From the NCBI GenBank assembly GCA_013396915.1, contig VWZL01004361.1, positions 258,519 to 322,518 of the forward strand: DNA of 64,000 bases. Direction: 5' to 3'. This document shows positions 12,046 through 26,027 of this stretch, one piece after another. The DNA is from Stercorarius parasiticus (taxonomy: Eukaryota; Chordata; Aves; Charadriiformes; Stercorariidae). Position 1 is the stretch's first letter. The number at the start of each line of letters is the position of its first letter. The notes under the pieces are model-generated. The model saw only the letters and a program-made list of their open reading frames with translations, ran no database searches and had not been told where the DNA came from. The translations under genes and the position numbers were made by a program.

Positions 12046-13264
12046 TATAAACATGAATGAGATTATACTGTACGGGGCTGTATTTTAGCTGGCTGTAGTC
12101 TTTGCTTGCTCATATATAGAACATGTTTTATTTTCTGTCACTTTGTTACTTTTGAAGAAGTTGCGTATTCTTCGGTGTAATCAAAATTAGATTTACTTAC
12201 AACTTTCTTTAGAGACAATGAAATTTTAGCATAGATTTCAGCTGTATCTTGAAAGCGTCTGTAAAATGAGCGGATTTATTCATTTTACAAATACATGTGT
12301 TGATCATACGTATTAAACTAGAGTGAGCAACCATTACTCCTCTTTGTTCCCGATTCTGTTCTTTGTGCGAATTTATGTTGTATTCCAAGTGTGTTGTCAG
12401 TTGTCAGAGTTTCTGAGTTGCTAACTGGATGATCCATGACTACATGCTGAGACAGCACAGACAACAGTTTCTTTGGAAGAAAGGCTCTCCTGTGCACAAT
12501 AGTTAAATTAAGGGATGTTATTGTCCTGTCTTTCCTGGGGCAACAGACTTGACCCTTTGATGCATAATTTATGGAACAGTATCTGTTTCTTTCTCTATTG
12601 GTGGCAATATCAAATATATGATGAAGCAGAAAGGAAAAAAAATGGTTTGTGAATGAAAAGTTCTCTGTGTGACAGGCAGCATGGATAATTTCAAAGGCAA
12701 TAAGTAATATCAGTCCATTTACATTTCATCTTTAGAGGAACTTTTAATCACAGCATTGTATCATTGTGAAAATCACCCTTTCTATTCTTTTAAGTATAAC
12801 AGTATTCTGAGCACTAATATTTGTATTAGTAGTGTAATGCAGACAAAACAAAAATACCAGTCAAGAGTCTACATCTAAAATATAAATTTTTTTCTGATTG
12901 CCATGTCCCAATTTTAAAGCTTAAGAATCAAGCTATAGTGTCATAAGTGGTAATTTACAGCGTGTAAAACATTGAAGATTCAAGCTCAGCCTTCTGTTGG
13001 ATATAACTCTGTGGCACAGACAGTGAAAGTGTGTTTTTTGTCAGACATAAAAAGATATGGAGTAAATAGCAGACTGACGCCAGACCTTTTAAGTAGAAAT
13101 ACATGATTTGTACCTTTTTCCACATGAACGGCACTTTGATAATGATGCTAGCCCTAAATCCTAACCCACAGTTCATTTTTTTGATCATTGGCACATTTCA
13201 TTCGTTCTTTACAATGCAAATAAAATTAAATTTAGATTAAAGAGGCATTTATGGCTTTCTGTGT

Positions 13265-13294
13265 TCTCTCTCTCTCTCTCACACACACACACAC
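13265..13294. repeat. compound (TC)8(AC)7 microsatellite
   Basis: A pure TC dinucleotide run (13265-13280) passes directly into a pure AC run (13281-13294). Uninterrupted units make it a likely length-polymorphic marker. Confidence 0.95.
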
Positions 13295-14307
13295 GCCAAT
13301 CCAAACTTTTTAGAGATAAGTTTTCTTTAGTTTAAGCATCTTGTGATTCATCAATTTTTAATGTTAATTTCAGTTTCTGTATCAATTTTATTAAGGATTG
13401 CTTAAGCCACTGCAGCCGAGGGCAGAATTCCAGTAGTCAAATGTAATTTGAAATGTTTTTCAAACTTAGTTATTCTAGATTTATAGCAACATAAATGTGA
13501 TGTGAATATGGTCATCAGAATTTAAGCTTGGTCCTTTGCAAAATAATGAAAATCTTCTCATGAGACATCTAATGCATAAAATCTAATAATTTATTATGAA
13601 TTTACACAAAACATACCATATCAATGTGAAGTGTGATAATTGACCCTTATAGTCACAAAGAAGAAATATTCTGAGCAGTTTGCTTCTTTAGTCCTATGTT
13701 TATTCCTCAGAAAGCAAGACCCATTGCATTTGTCCAGCCTTTTGTATCAGCTTTCATTTCATCATTTTCCATTACAGTTGGGAAGAAAGACATTACGCAC
13801 ACAGTTTTCTTTGAAGCATAGCATGAGATAAGGGCTAGACTGGCTTGAGCGACTTAGGCTGCTTGCTACGTTACTACTCAAAATGGCCTCAGACCATTCT
13901 TTCCCCCCTACGCGCTAATTGTAGTCTTCCTGGTGGGGAATATAGTGCTGCTGTATTTAGACTTAGTTTGTCCTTTTCACAAAGTTCTAATTCTTCCTAA
14001 CCGATTTCCCCTTAACACCCTTCTCAGTGTTTTTTAATCCAACAAATATCTTCTGAGCAGTGAGGTCGTATTGTATCTTGCAGCTCATGGTAATTCTGCG
14101 GTCTCTTCATTAAGATTCCCTGACCTCTGTTCAGTTCAGAAAGTCTTCAGAACTATTACTTTTTCACACAATTGGCTTCTGTGTTTTGTAATTTTTTTTT
14201 AACTTCAGTATTTTTTTGGTACTTGGAGAAAGCCAACTCTAAAAGATCAACTATTCTGTTAGAATCAGAATTTGAATTGCTACGATGATGCTTGAACTGG
14301 AAATGAG

Positions 14308-14600
14308 GATCAGCCCCCAGTGAAGTCACTGGATCTTCTGTAACAACTAAGCAATGTAACTACACTAGTGGATGCTGCTTTTTTTTTTTTAAGTTTTCTT
14401 GCTGATGATTGTACAGGCATATCTGCTGCCCTGAGAAGCATAAAAATAAAAGCATTCCCATTAGAGTAGCAGGCAGGAGGGCTGTTAATCAACTGAGTGC
14501 CTTGTTAAAGAGATAACTGAAAACTCTTCCTCAGCTAAGGCTTGATCCAGAGCCTGTTGAAGTCATCAGGTGGCTTTGAATTAGATCTGGCCTGCAGTGC
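14308..14600. repeat. degenerate copies of an old amniote repeat
   Basis: Two nearby pieces, at about 14308-14333 (GGATCAGCCCCCAGTGAAGT and onward) and 14535-14600 (CTTGATCCAGAGCCTGTTGA and onward), match a pattern I know from reptile and bird non-coding DNA: 'gatcaggcccc', 'tgaagtcaatgg' and 'ttggatcaggcc' in mirrored order. I cannot name the family. Other scraps are at 22736-22756, 23724-23744, 26128-26160, 30115-30164, 32831-32856, 33997-34015 and 59381-59425. Confidence 0.4.
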
Positions 14601-17600
14601 TTCAGATGAAACAATAAAGCAGACGCTGCCATGGGTATTTGTTTTAATAGATTCTCCCATCTCTTGATCTGTGGGAAAGAGGTAGATTACATTAGTTGGG
14701 TTTTTTAGTGCTTTTTTTATTGGGAGATATGAGACTTTCATGACACTAGGAGTTTAGTGCACACTGTACTTCTGATTCCATGACTCTATGTACCATTGAG
14801 CAGGACAATGTCTAAACAGGTGACAGCTTTGATCCAAATCTATTTTATCTAGAAATAGTGCAGGTAGAATTAGAGACCTGGAATAGTTCTAGCTGCCTAG
14901 ATTATCTTGCTCAGCCTATGAGATATTATAGTTCATAGGATCTTTCTCCTGCTGTAGAATTATCTCTCAGCCTCTGCATGCATCCTTCAAGACTGCTTTC
15001 TGCCAAAGCCAGAAGATACTGTCTTAATCTTGATGTGATACTGGCTTATCTGCAATAGGCCCCTGAAATCTCATAATGCCATGTTTCTAACGCAGAGATA
15101 GTATGCATCATCTGCACTGACAATAATTTAAGAGGAATTTATTTGATTCTCAGGAGAACATCAAATTGCACTGCATTTTTTGAGCTAGCTGGATACTTTT
15201 ATTAACTGCACAGAGAGGCTGGGTCGCTATTTCAGTGCTATGCTAATTTTCACTATACTTAAATGTCAGCCTGCACCCCTCATGGGCCAGTCAGCTTGAG
15301 TGAAAAACATTGCTTCAGCTAGAGAATTGTAGGAACTGAGTATCAGTGCTCAGAATGTAATTGAACTGTCTGCAGTGACAACAGGCCTATAGCATCCTAT
15401 AGATTGCTCATGTGCAGTTTGTTTCTGTATAAAATATCATCTATGAAGTGACTACTCTGTGTTTTCTAAAAGGAAAAAATGTAGTTTTTACTGTGCTGTG
15501 TTTTCATTTCCTTTATATGTTTTCTCATGTTACTTTCAAGAGTAGAGATTGGGATGTCAGTTTTCTGCATGCTGGCTATTTACAGATGATTTGATAAATA
15601 CCAAATCTTTCCTGAAAATAAGCGGTCAAGAGAGTGAGTGTGTGCCAGTGCCTCGTATTGCTCCATCTGGGTGTAGTGTAATGCCATCTTGTGGATTTGT
15701 TGTTATATTACTGTAAATTAAAATGAGTAACAAATTCTGTGTGTTTAGTGAGTGCTTTCCCTTTACCCTAGAGGGAGACCTGCACATTTGTCTTGTCATA
15801 AGAGATAGACTAAACCACCAAGCTCTAAAGCATTATCAAGAGGAGTAAATAATTCACAGCTTTAAAATAACATAAAGGTTCTTATAGACAGGTTGTCAAG
15901 GAGACAATTTAATATTCTTGATCAACGTGTTAAGTGTCTATTTTCATACACCACAATATTCTTCTTATCGGCATCATAGCAAAGGAGAATTTTAAGGGAA
16001 GATACAAAGGAGAACCAGAAAATGCCTTTTGGATGTGTCAACTCTTGACAGAAAGTACAGAGGTGCTTGTCTGGAAAATAACAACTAGATGATTGGAGCT
16101 GTCACTATAGCTTGATTGAAGGCCTCTAAATACTTGATGAGAGATGATGGGTAGGAAGGATCAATCATAAAGAGCCTGAAAGAGATGGCAAATAGCTTAT
16201 GGTTAATGCAATAGAGAAAGGACAGTTATTAGAAGGTTACAAAGAGCAATGATACAGTTAGATTGGCAAGCAAGGCAGCAGCATTCTTCATAAATCTATT
16301 ATCTATAAAAAGTCCAGAAAATTATTCCTTTTCCATGCCTTTTACTATTTGATCTTAACATAATCACTGACAAATAAACATTCTTTATCTTCATTTTTTC
16401 CTTCTGTCAAATGTGTCACTGTGGCACAATGTCACTTGGGGTAAGGCATGTTCTTGGGAAGTTCTGCAGTTAAAACATACAAAGTGATACACTTATGTGA
16501 CATAAATGTGTGCAGAAGGTATTTATTTATAATACAGATCAAACATCAATGCTTACTTCTCCATGGACTTTCTGTTGCATTCTTAGTACACAATAACTGC
16601 ATCACTCACTTGAGTGAAAGTAGGTAAACCGGTAAATATTGTTTCTATGAATATGAAATGCCCTCTCAGCTGAGGTGGTATGGTGTGCCTGGTATCTCTA
16701 TTGTTCTGTGTATGCTTCTCTGCCCTTATTTGATGGTATCTTTATGTGGAAATTATCATACATGGGGAACTTCCTATTTATACCCATGCTTAGTGGTGCC
16801 CAAAAAATTCTTTGTAAGATTCGACATTCTTCAGCTGAAAAAGAATTATGCTACTTAATTTAGGTGATCCAGCACAACTGCTAAGACTGATAGGATTTCA
16901 AATATTGAGTCTTTACCACTTCCCTTGGAAATATTCTGAAACAGTCTGTGGGGTAGAATCACCAGATAAATCAGTCTAGTTTGCTTGTTAGCATTCTGTG
17001 AGCTGAGAAAGAGGTTTTTGAGTTATTAATATCCTAGCTATTCATACTGTTTGAGACACTTCTATAAGGTTATTTTCTGAATACTGTAAGGGTTGATTCA
17101 GAGAGCAGTAAGACTCCTAGAAAAGACCAGTGGGAATTAAAAGGAAAATTCCCTTCCCTCCAGAATCCTGTCAACTTGCAGTCTTTCTGAGCCTTTGACA
17201 GGATGAGAAAGATCAGTGGAAGATTCTTAGGGTAAGATCGCTATCCATTGAAATAAAAAGGATCTAACTTCTTATGACTAATGCTGGGGTACATTTTAAA
17301 GTCAGAGAATACTGTCATAGTATCATATTAAAGGAGAATCTTGCCATCCCCACTTAAAGAGTATTTCCCTGGAAACTGAAAGGTAGTTTGCTTATAGACA
17401 GGATTTGGTTTTTTTTGGAAATCAGAATATCTGGTACTGCAGCTGTTTTAGAATGTTATAGCTATTGAAACTTTTCTTTTTGGTGGGAGTAAAAAAGGAT
17501 TATGGCCAAATTTTTAAAAACAACCTTAGGCTTTGCTCTGGCCCTTGTTTTGCTGACTTATTATTCAGGAAAATGGACTGTTTCAGCTTCAGTACTGTTT

Positions 17601-20585
17601 CTGCTTTCAAAGAGTCTTTTATAGATATTATATTTCACTTTAAAATAATTATTAATAAATAATCACACTACTAAAATATGATGAGATTGCTGTCTGATTG
17701 TTCAGGTTAGGCCTGTGCCTGGACCTATGTTTCCATTTTTGAAGTTTGAGATACACTTGATTTAAAAAAAAAAATCAGAAATCGGAGATAGTCCTCAAGA
17801 TATAATTTGGGTTTAATCCAATATAAGAACTATGTAGAAGACCACCATTTAACATGTTTTTCTTCTACGTTCTTTACCCCCACTTTTTTGAGTATGCTCT
17901 TTCTTGATTTTAAATAAGTGAAGAGTATGCAGTGGATTGTCACAGCTGGTATACATGCATTGCGTTTAGAGATTTGCAGCTGAATATATGCTTTACTTTG
18001 CTCTGTTGAATGTAAAGTCAATCTTTGTTAAGTTTTTAATTATGTAGCTTTAGTTTCTGAGAAACCTTGTAATTGAAGAGTGAAACTCTCAGATTGGGCA
18101 TGCTACTTAAATTGAAAACTTACCAGTGTTGATGGAATGAGGAAAAAACCCTCTTCCTCTGTTTTATATCCTGTTTTAGCCCCCTATTAATAGATCTTAG
18201 GATGAGATTTTACATGTCTGCAACAACATATGGTTGATTCATAATTTCATTGTTAATCACTAGAACTCAGAGATTCCCTTTCTGCTGTACTGCTGCTTGG
18301 TCAGTTTTTCTAATTTTAAAAGTTATCTACTTCATCTTTCTTAAGGGTTACACATAACAGATGTATGTTTTGTGTATCTATATTTTGTGTTTTCCAGAAA
18401 GGACATACAATACCGCGTTTGTGGGAAGCTAGGACAACTAAACCATCTAAATAGATGTCTGTGATTGATAGAAATTTGACAGAATTTATATGACCTCAGA
18501 AAACATACACAGTCCTGCAGATGATGCTTCAGGGTTAAATCCTCACTTCTAAGTCTTGTGCTTCGTTTTCAAACATTTGAAGATATTTGGTTTCAAGGCA
18601 TTCCCACGTATGTGGGAATTTCATTTCTTGTCAATTTCCTGGAAGGGACGTAGCCCAGAAATGTTTTTAAATTACACTGGAGTTGAATAGACTTCAGGAT
18701 ACTTGTATCATAAAGATAATGGGGAGCCACAAGACCTTTGATTTGCATGAATTCATTGCCGCTGTTAATGCTATGTAGGCAAATGAGAATGGTTCTTATG
18801 TTGAAAAGCCCGTTTGTGATTTAGAGTTTGTCTGTTTCATAAAAGAATTATGTATTTAGGAAGGACTGTTCAAACGCAGGAAGTCTTACGAGTTAGGTGG
18901 AATTTCAGAACCTAACCTCAGGCAACTGTTACGCAGACTCATTCTGTTGAGCTATCTGAGGACGCACTAGTGTACTAAAGAGTAAATTAGATTTAGAAAA
19001 CCTGACTTGTGGAGATTTTAATTTAGATAACTAAAGCTGTGTTCCTGAAAGTATTGGTTACAATGAATTACAACATGATTTGTTTTGGAAACTTGAAGTG
19101 TTCACCAGGAAAATCTGTCTGGCCTTGGTATCCCAATGAATTTTACTTTAGTGCAGGTGCCACATAAAGGTCATTCTCATCCAGGCAAAGAAAAACATTA
19201 CTTGAAATCAAAACATTGAGCTCAATAAATGCCAGAGGCTGTCTGAGCTGAAGAGGTGAAAGGGGAAATTATCTTTTGTTCTACATTGAAAACAGACTTT
19301 GTGAGTTTCATTACTCATATGTGCATTTCTTCTTGTCACAATATCAATTTCATTTTTGTATTTTTTTATTCTTGCTCAAAGAGCAGTAAAATAGACTCAG
19401 CATTGTGCTCAGCAGAGGTGGAAAGCCAGCTAAAGAAGCATTTAAAAATATCAGTGATAGTTTATTTATAGACTTTATGGTACCTTTTTCTGATCTGGAG
19501 GGACTTATTCATATAACATAGTTTTTTTCCAAAGAGAAACAGAGTTGTAAGTCCTTCAGAAGGTTTTTATGCTGTCTTCCTCACTGCAGAATTTGAGCAT
19601 TTCATAGTTATGCAGTGCACTAACTAGCTTTTGCCATATGTCCTTCAGCTGAGGACTTTTAAAAAAGACACATGCTGTTGTGCATTTGAGTCAAAGGCAG
19701 TATCGAGAACATCCACTTAGCATCTTAAGCAGAAGATGACTAATGACGGTTCTTGGTACCTAACATCACTGACCTTTATCAATTACTGAAAATTTGACTT
19801 TCAAACTTGTGTGTGCCATTATGTGTGCCCAAAAGTGAGAATGCATCCAGTTAGTATTAGTGCAAAACTACTGAGTAACTGGATATATGCATACTGAAAC
19901 ATTGAATCTGCAAACTTGAATAAGGCGAGTGTAACACTATGCACACAATTAGGAAAAGTAGTTGTGATTTTAGGTGCTTATCATGTGAAAAGAGTTACAT
20001 CATGAGAACAAAGTTACTGACATGAAAAAGTGACTAGAATTCCTCTTCAAAAGACTTTATTTGGAGTAGATAAGAGTTATCAATGTCACGATCGAAACGT
20101 GCAGGAATGCCTCTCTCTCTGCGCTACTGTCAGTAGCCAGAAAATGTGTAAGGAAAAGAAGAGGAAAGCAGCTGTTTCATTAAAACTTCTAAATACAAAT
20201 GTAAAATACTCAAATAAGTAGGTTTTTTTTTTATTTATTTTTACGTAAAAGCCTTTAAAAGTGTTACACATCCTGAAATCCTGAGCATCAATTAAAAGAC
20301 TGAAAGGGCAGTAAGACTTGTCTGGCTGGCAATCCTTGATGCATTAAATGGATGCCAAAGAAAGACTATTCTTCTCTTGGACTTCTGCTAAACAATTAAA
20401 GCATTGTGGGATTCAAGCCTAATGAGACCTAGATGGAAATGACAGTTGGCTTCATGAGAGAGACTGTATGCATCCCTGTGTTTAACAAACAGATGATGTC
20501 TAGCATTTTTAATTTGACTTCTGAGTAAGTGTGAACAGCATAAACTGATGTTTAATAAATACTCAGCTGTATTATTGGCTCATGT

Positions 20586-21475
20586 TTGTTAGGTTACATG
20601 ATAGAAGCCTGTCTGCACACCCAGAAAGGAGCACAGAGAGGCAATGGTGGGTGGGGGTGCCAAAGTAATGCTCTGCTCAACTACCACCAGGCCCACCACA
20701 GGAGAGCTGTCAGCCCGTTACAGGCTCATCTCTGTAAGCCCAGAGGAGCACAGAGACACAAAGACACAGCAGGAACCCAAATTAAGGACTCGGAGGAAGC
20801 AATGCCCCTGTCTGCGCCCTCCCCAGGACTGTGCCCCTCAGCCCCAGTTTCCAGGCGTGAAACACCATCAAAATGAGTCAATACTGGAGCACCTTTCAGA
20901 CTGGGAGAGGTCACTACTTACGGATATGTGACACATTATGGGATGCAGGGGAAGAGTATTTTGGGATTGCACAGGACTTACTATGGAATGTTCAGGGGAA
21001 GAATCAAAAGTGGGGAAAGAGATAGATTTGGGTGATTTGGGGACCAATAAGTATGGGAAAAGATAAGGGGATAAAAAGATCTGGTCTGCTGTAAACAGCT
21101 CACTGGTTGGTATGCTTGTCTGGCCATGCCTTGCACCTGATCAGCATGGTCTGTCCTGTCTTCCAGAGGGCCCACGTGCCTGCGTGCCGGCGACTGGAGG
21201 TCCAGGAGTGAATGAAATCAAGTGCCAGCCACTGGGGGGGCTAATCTGTGTGGCCAGCCGTGTATATATGTAATACAATGTATATATGTGTTCTCTGTGC
21301 ATATGCCTACTGGGCATATGTTTTCAACCTCGCTGCTGGTTGGACCTGGGGGTATGGAGCTGCAGAAGCCTCGTCTCTCTTGGGCTGTTGGATCCAGCGT
21401 GATATATTTTCCCCTTAACAATGTCCATACCTGTTGAGTCAGAGATGCAGTAATTGTCATCGGAACCAGTCATTA
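20586..21475 (+). mobile_element. probable LTR-type retroelement fragment
   Basis: This block is GC-richer than its AT-rich surroundings and has sharp-looking edges. It contains polypurine tracts (near 20945-21075), a TATA-like GATATATTTT near 21401 and an ATTAAA hexamer near 21473, an order compatible with an LTR read on the plus strand. Phrases such as GGTTGGACCTGGGGGTATGG resemble avian LTR sequence I have seen before. I could not define TG/CA ends or a target duplication, so boundaries and class are uncertain. Open frames of 60-96 codons inside it show no Gag, Pol or Env motifs. Confidence 0.5.
21300..21320. repeat. inverted repeat CATATGCC/GGCATATG
   Basis: Perfect 8-bp arms (21300-21307 and 21313-21320) around a 5-nt loop, inside the probable LTR block. 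Two copies of GTATATATGT lie just upstream, around 21262 and 21280. This could be a U3 regulatory palindrome or chance. Confidence 0.5.
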
Positions 21476-23843
21476 AACTGCGTAACAGTTGACAAACAAT
21501 GAAAAGTCTCTTTGTGAGGACATGGTCCATTTCTGTTTAATCCAGGAAGTTTATAGTTTCTTTTATCCCTTATTTTCTTTTGGGAAGAAGCTTGTGCTGT
21601 ACATTGCTTTCCATCTGTATAACTCTACTGATGTGAAATTTAAGATGAGTTTGAAACACCTGTTTTTTGAATACCCCTCTTTCAGACATCTTAGGCTTTC
21701 CCTGTAGCAGGAAACCTGACAAACCAGGTTGCAAGGGAGGGAATGCTTGATTAAAGAGTATTATGCAATTAATTCCTGCTAGTAACATTTTTGATTCTGT
21801 GATTGATTGATTTCTTGCCTCATTTTTTTGCAATGTCAGAGGGTCTTTTGTTTTGTGCCACAGTGATACTACTAAATTTGTTTTGCCTGTGAGATCTCTA
21901 GTGTTTTTAGTTTCTTTCTTTTCACTGACATAAATTTAGATTGTCAAATGTTCTGCAGCATGTCCAGGTTCACAGGAGTAAGTCCTAGTCACAAACTAGC
22001 AATATTTATTGCCATGTCGTTACTCACACAATTATTGGAATGTATTGGGAAAATAGGTTCTTTACTGGGTCCCCTGACTGATGTGAGGAAGAAATGTGAC
22101 TAAGTCATCTTGCTTTGTAGTGTTGTTGGGTGGCATTATCCATTGCAAACAAAACGGTTATTGACATCTACTTGGAAATAATTCACAAATTGAAAGAAGA
22201 GCTAAATTGCATGGATTTCTCATTAAAAATCAGCTGATGTAAGCAGGAAATCCTTTGCCTAGCACAGACATGTTCACTGCGAGAATGTAACATATTTCAA
22301 GCAGGAGAATCCAATTATGACACAAAGTTCCTGATGTGTGAAAGATCTTGTTTCAGTGCTTGCGAACAGCTGTTTGCGTAATGTTTTTGGAGCCATATAA
22401 CATAACAAGGATTTATGTAGTGATGTCATACCAAGACTGAAGGGATTTCCCAGTTCAGTTGTCCATTTTCGAAACCTGGCATTAGGCTCTTTTCATCCAG
22501 TAGTAGAGTTACAGTTTGGCACTTATGCCTTTTTTCTTCCTTTTTTCATGGCCAAAAAGCTTTTATTTTGAGATCAAGTATGAGGATACATTTTTAATAA
22601 ACTGGTGTAGTATAGTAATATTACCAATTGTATAGTGCTTCAAACTGTGTTTTTATGTAGTTTTGCTGGAGTGAGAAGTCAGGAGGTCCTGAAGTCTCCC
22701 TTATCGATTGCCATATCCTTGGGCACATCACTTTTCCTATTTTGAAGTCAATGGGGCTGTGTATGTCAAAAGCAGAATTGCTTGTTTCTTTCAAGAAAGA
22801 GAAGATCCTTTTTTGTGCTATTAATATTACCTAGTTTGACATGTGGCAAATAACCTGAAATAATATGACAGAAATTAACGCAAGAGTGACATTAAAAGGA
22901 AATTTTCTAATTTGAGATCTGACACTATTCCAGTCTTCAAAGTGTTAGTGAATATTTAATGGATCAGACATCTACTGAAAGGACGTAGACTGAATTATTT
23001 AAGGGCATCACAAACCCCAGTATTTAACCCCTGAAGCATTGAAATTCATAACTGAGGCTTAGTTATTCTGATGTAATGTTCGTTCCCAGGCTTACTCTCA
23101 TGCTATTTTATTTTTGATTATTAAAGCAATATTGGTCTACATAGTACAAGCAAAGATAAACAGATATTCTTCAGATGCTATATCAGAATACTCTGTAATC
23201 CCACTAGCTATCCTAATAGTCTTAAAATAAATATTCTAAAATATTATAGTGTTAAATAGATGAAAATAAATATTCTTAGGTTGGTTCTCATGAGTCTAGA
23301 AGACCACTTCAGACAACACGCTTTCTGTTAACAACAGTGCTTGTTCTTAGAGGTGATGTCTGGGGCTTGTGTTGAGGTAAACTGAGTCTTTGTCAAACTG
23401 CTGCACCTTCATTGTCTCCAATGAATTTATTGTCTGGATATTGGAATTTGACAAGGTAGTTTCTACAATCTGCTTAGAGAAATGCTTAATACAGTGACGG
23501 TCTCCCATGTGTTGTACATGCTGAATAATGAATGCTAAGTAACTAGATTGTGCATAGACAGGAATAGATTTGGTTATTGTCCCTGAACAGTGTAAAGTGG
23601 TTTCGAGTTCCAGACATATTAATCCAAGTATATGAACACATCCAGATACTTGTAGATCAGGATCTACTTGCCTTGAGGCTAGATTGTGTAAACAAAGCCA
23701 GTTTGGTGAAGTTTGTATCCATTCACACTGATGGTATAAATCAGTCTCTCATCTAAGGCATTAGCTCAAATGTGATTTAGAATTGTCATGAAGATTCTAA
23801 TATTTATTTGAAAAGGAGAAATAATATAGGAAAGAAGTTTAAT

Positions 23844-23877
23844 CTGGACCAAGCAATGGTCCAGCTCCATTGCTTGG
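23844..23877. repeat. overlapping alternative hairpins
   Basis: CCAAGCAATGG (23849-23859) is the exact reverse complement of CCATTGCTTGG (23867-23877), around the 7-nt loop TCCAGCT. Overlapping it, CTGGACC (23844-23850) pairs with GGTCCAG (23858-23864). The two stems share bases and could not form together. Confidence 0.85.
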
Positions 23878-25002
23878 CAGAGCTGTCTTTGGTACTATTT
23901 GGAAGTGGGAGCAGAATTAATTTTAAGCTGCCTTATTTCTCAGTCACTGGTCTAGTTGAAGTGCGTGCACTGCTTTTGTGTTACATAGCTGTTGATGATT
24001 CTAAGCGCCTCTTTGAAAAGGCAAGTATTAACAGGGCATAAATCTGATCCATAACCCTTTGCCTGACTGTGACATAAATTTTGACAGTGTCCGAAACAAA
24101 AGTTTTCTTTCTAACTTCGTAATGTTTTTCTTCATTATCGTATTATTTTAACTGGGAATTCCCACAGCGTTCACAAAAGCATTATGACTTGCCAGTACCG
24201 TATAATGAGAGAAGGAGATAATGAAAGATAGCATAATTTTGTGCATGAAACTATAAATGTAAGCATGTGAAGCGAGAGGAAAATTGTATTCCTGAAGTTG
24301 TTCAAAGGTTAGTCTACAAGCCATTGGATAATGCTAGATTACTTTATATGTCTTGAATGTTGGTATTTTAAGGACGTATTTTAGGGGTTAAACTCATATT
24401 CTGACTGAATATCTCTGTCTATAGTATTATTCAATGTATGTAACTAGAGCCAGATGTAATCCAAAGTTATTAGATCCAGAATTTACGTTCCTTTTTCATA
24501 CAGAATAACGTCATACCATACAAGTATTACATCTGATAATCCCTCCCCCCCAGTATTTTTTCAATTAATTAAGAGGTCATCAGCATAAAGTAAGAAGACT
24601 TTGCGTCTTGCCTCTCAGAGTTGCTACATGAAAGAAAACTAATGGTTAATGACTGTGAAGCACAGCTAGTTAATTCTTTCTCTTCCCCACCTACACATAA
24701 TGAAACAGACATTTGATTTCTTGAAAGTATGTCCTTTCTCTAACCCTGCTCCTGTCTTGTTTTCTGTATTTCCCAGAGACCGCAGCCTTGTGAGCTGCTG
24801 TAATGTCTATCAGTATAAGTCACATTGAAAGACCAAGGCTTTGATAGCTAATGTTAATAACATAAATTGAAGAGAAACATGAGATACACAGAAAAATTTT
24901 ATAGATCCCAAGTGGAGCGGAGCCAATAATCTCAAGGCTGCCATCTCCAAATGAATTTTTCAGGTTAGCTGCTTAGTTCTCTTTTTTTGTAGGTGGGTTT
25001 TG

Positions 25003-25016
25003 TTTTTTTTTTTTTT
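25003..25016. repeat. poly(T) run, 14 nt
   Basis: Uninterrupted T14 within a T-rich patch. Other homopolymers of 12-13 nt are at 14379-14390 (T), 44858-44869 (A), 45262-45273 (T), 46319-46331 (T), 47021-47032 (A) and 51682-51694 (T). They are not assignable to a retroposon tail from flanking sequence alone. Confidence 0.9.
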
Positions 25017-26027
25017 CTTTTAGTTTCAACTAAAGGTGAGGTGGGAGGGTGAAGGGGGAGCATAGAATATTAACACCACGCTCAACTGTCTTTCTTCTTC
25101 CCATTCAAATAGCCCAAGTGCAGCCTCAACTTGACATGTACAAGCCAGAGTCCTGACATTCCTGTTCTCCACCTATTATTTGTAAGTACCTGTCTAAGAC
25201 TACATTTGTCTGAGCATTTGTGGATGACTAATAAATTCTTATTCATTAATTGCATTAACAGAAGGAGAGGACATTTATATTTCTTGCTTATGGTAAAAAA
25301 ATTATTGTGAACCCAGTTAATATGCTAAAATTATAACGGCAAGTGTAAACCTGTTTAAAGCTAGAAGGAATGGTTTACAGAATTTAGGCAGGGAATAATA
25401 GCTGAGCATTGACAACAGTGGTGTGATGCTAATATGTTGATACTTTATTAATGGCTTCAAGGTGAGGAATTTGTATTTCTTTACCTGTCTGTAAAATCAG
25501 GGTGTGCTTTCTACCTAAAAAGGCAGTTGGGATTAAATGGTCTTTTCAATTAGTAGGACTATGAATAGTACTCCTGCACTTCATGTTCCCATCTTGATGT
25601 CTGGAGAGCTTCCAGTACTACTGGCACAGACACTCATAAGATCAAGGTCAAACTGTCTGCATAATAAATGACAGAAAGCATTAGTTCACCCACAGATGTG
25701 GCAGCAGAGATGAATAATCTTCATGCAGTTTATCTATACATCTGAGTATTTGAAAAACTTAATTACAACACAGTGAATCTGCATTAAGTGTCCCTCTCAA
25801 AGGTCTTTAAGAGACAGTTCAACACTGTGTATTGTGTTTATGCTCTATGCCTTCACCAGGGGATTATAAATTAGTTTTCCAGGTTTGCTGCTTTCAGGAT
25901 AATGCAAGACAAGAGAAAATTTTACGTAACTGGGAGTAAATAAATAGATAGTTCAGTCCATTTTAGTTTTTACTGCCTCTAAAGTTAGTCTGTAAGCTGG
26001 TGGCTGAAGTCTGGCATAATGTAAGAC

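Larger units (their letters stand above)
12046..20585. other. non-coding stretch with scattered old repeat scraps
   Basis: About 8.5 kb with no recognisable exon. It holds a compound (TC)n(AC)n microsatellite (13265-13294), a 12-T run (14379-14390) and two fragments with 'GATCAG/GATCCAG...TGAAGTCA' motifs at about 14308-14333 and 14535-14600, probably from an old amniote repeat. An 8-bp-arm hairpin (ATTCCCAC...GTGGGAAT) lies at 18600-18619. Open frames are at most 71 codons and look random. Confidence 0.55.
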
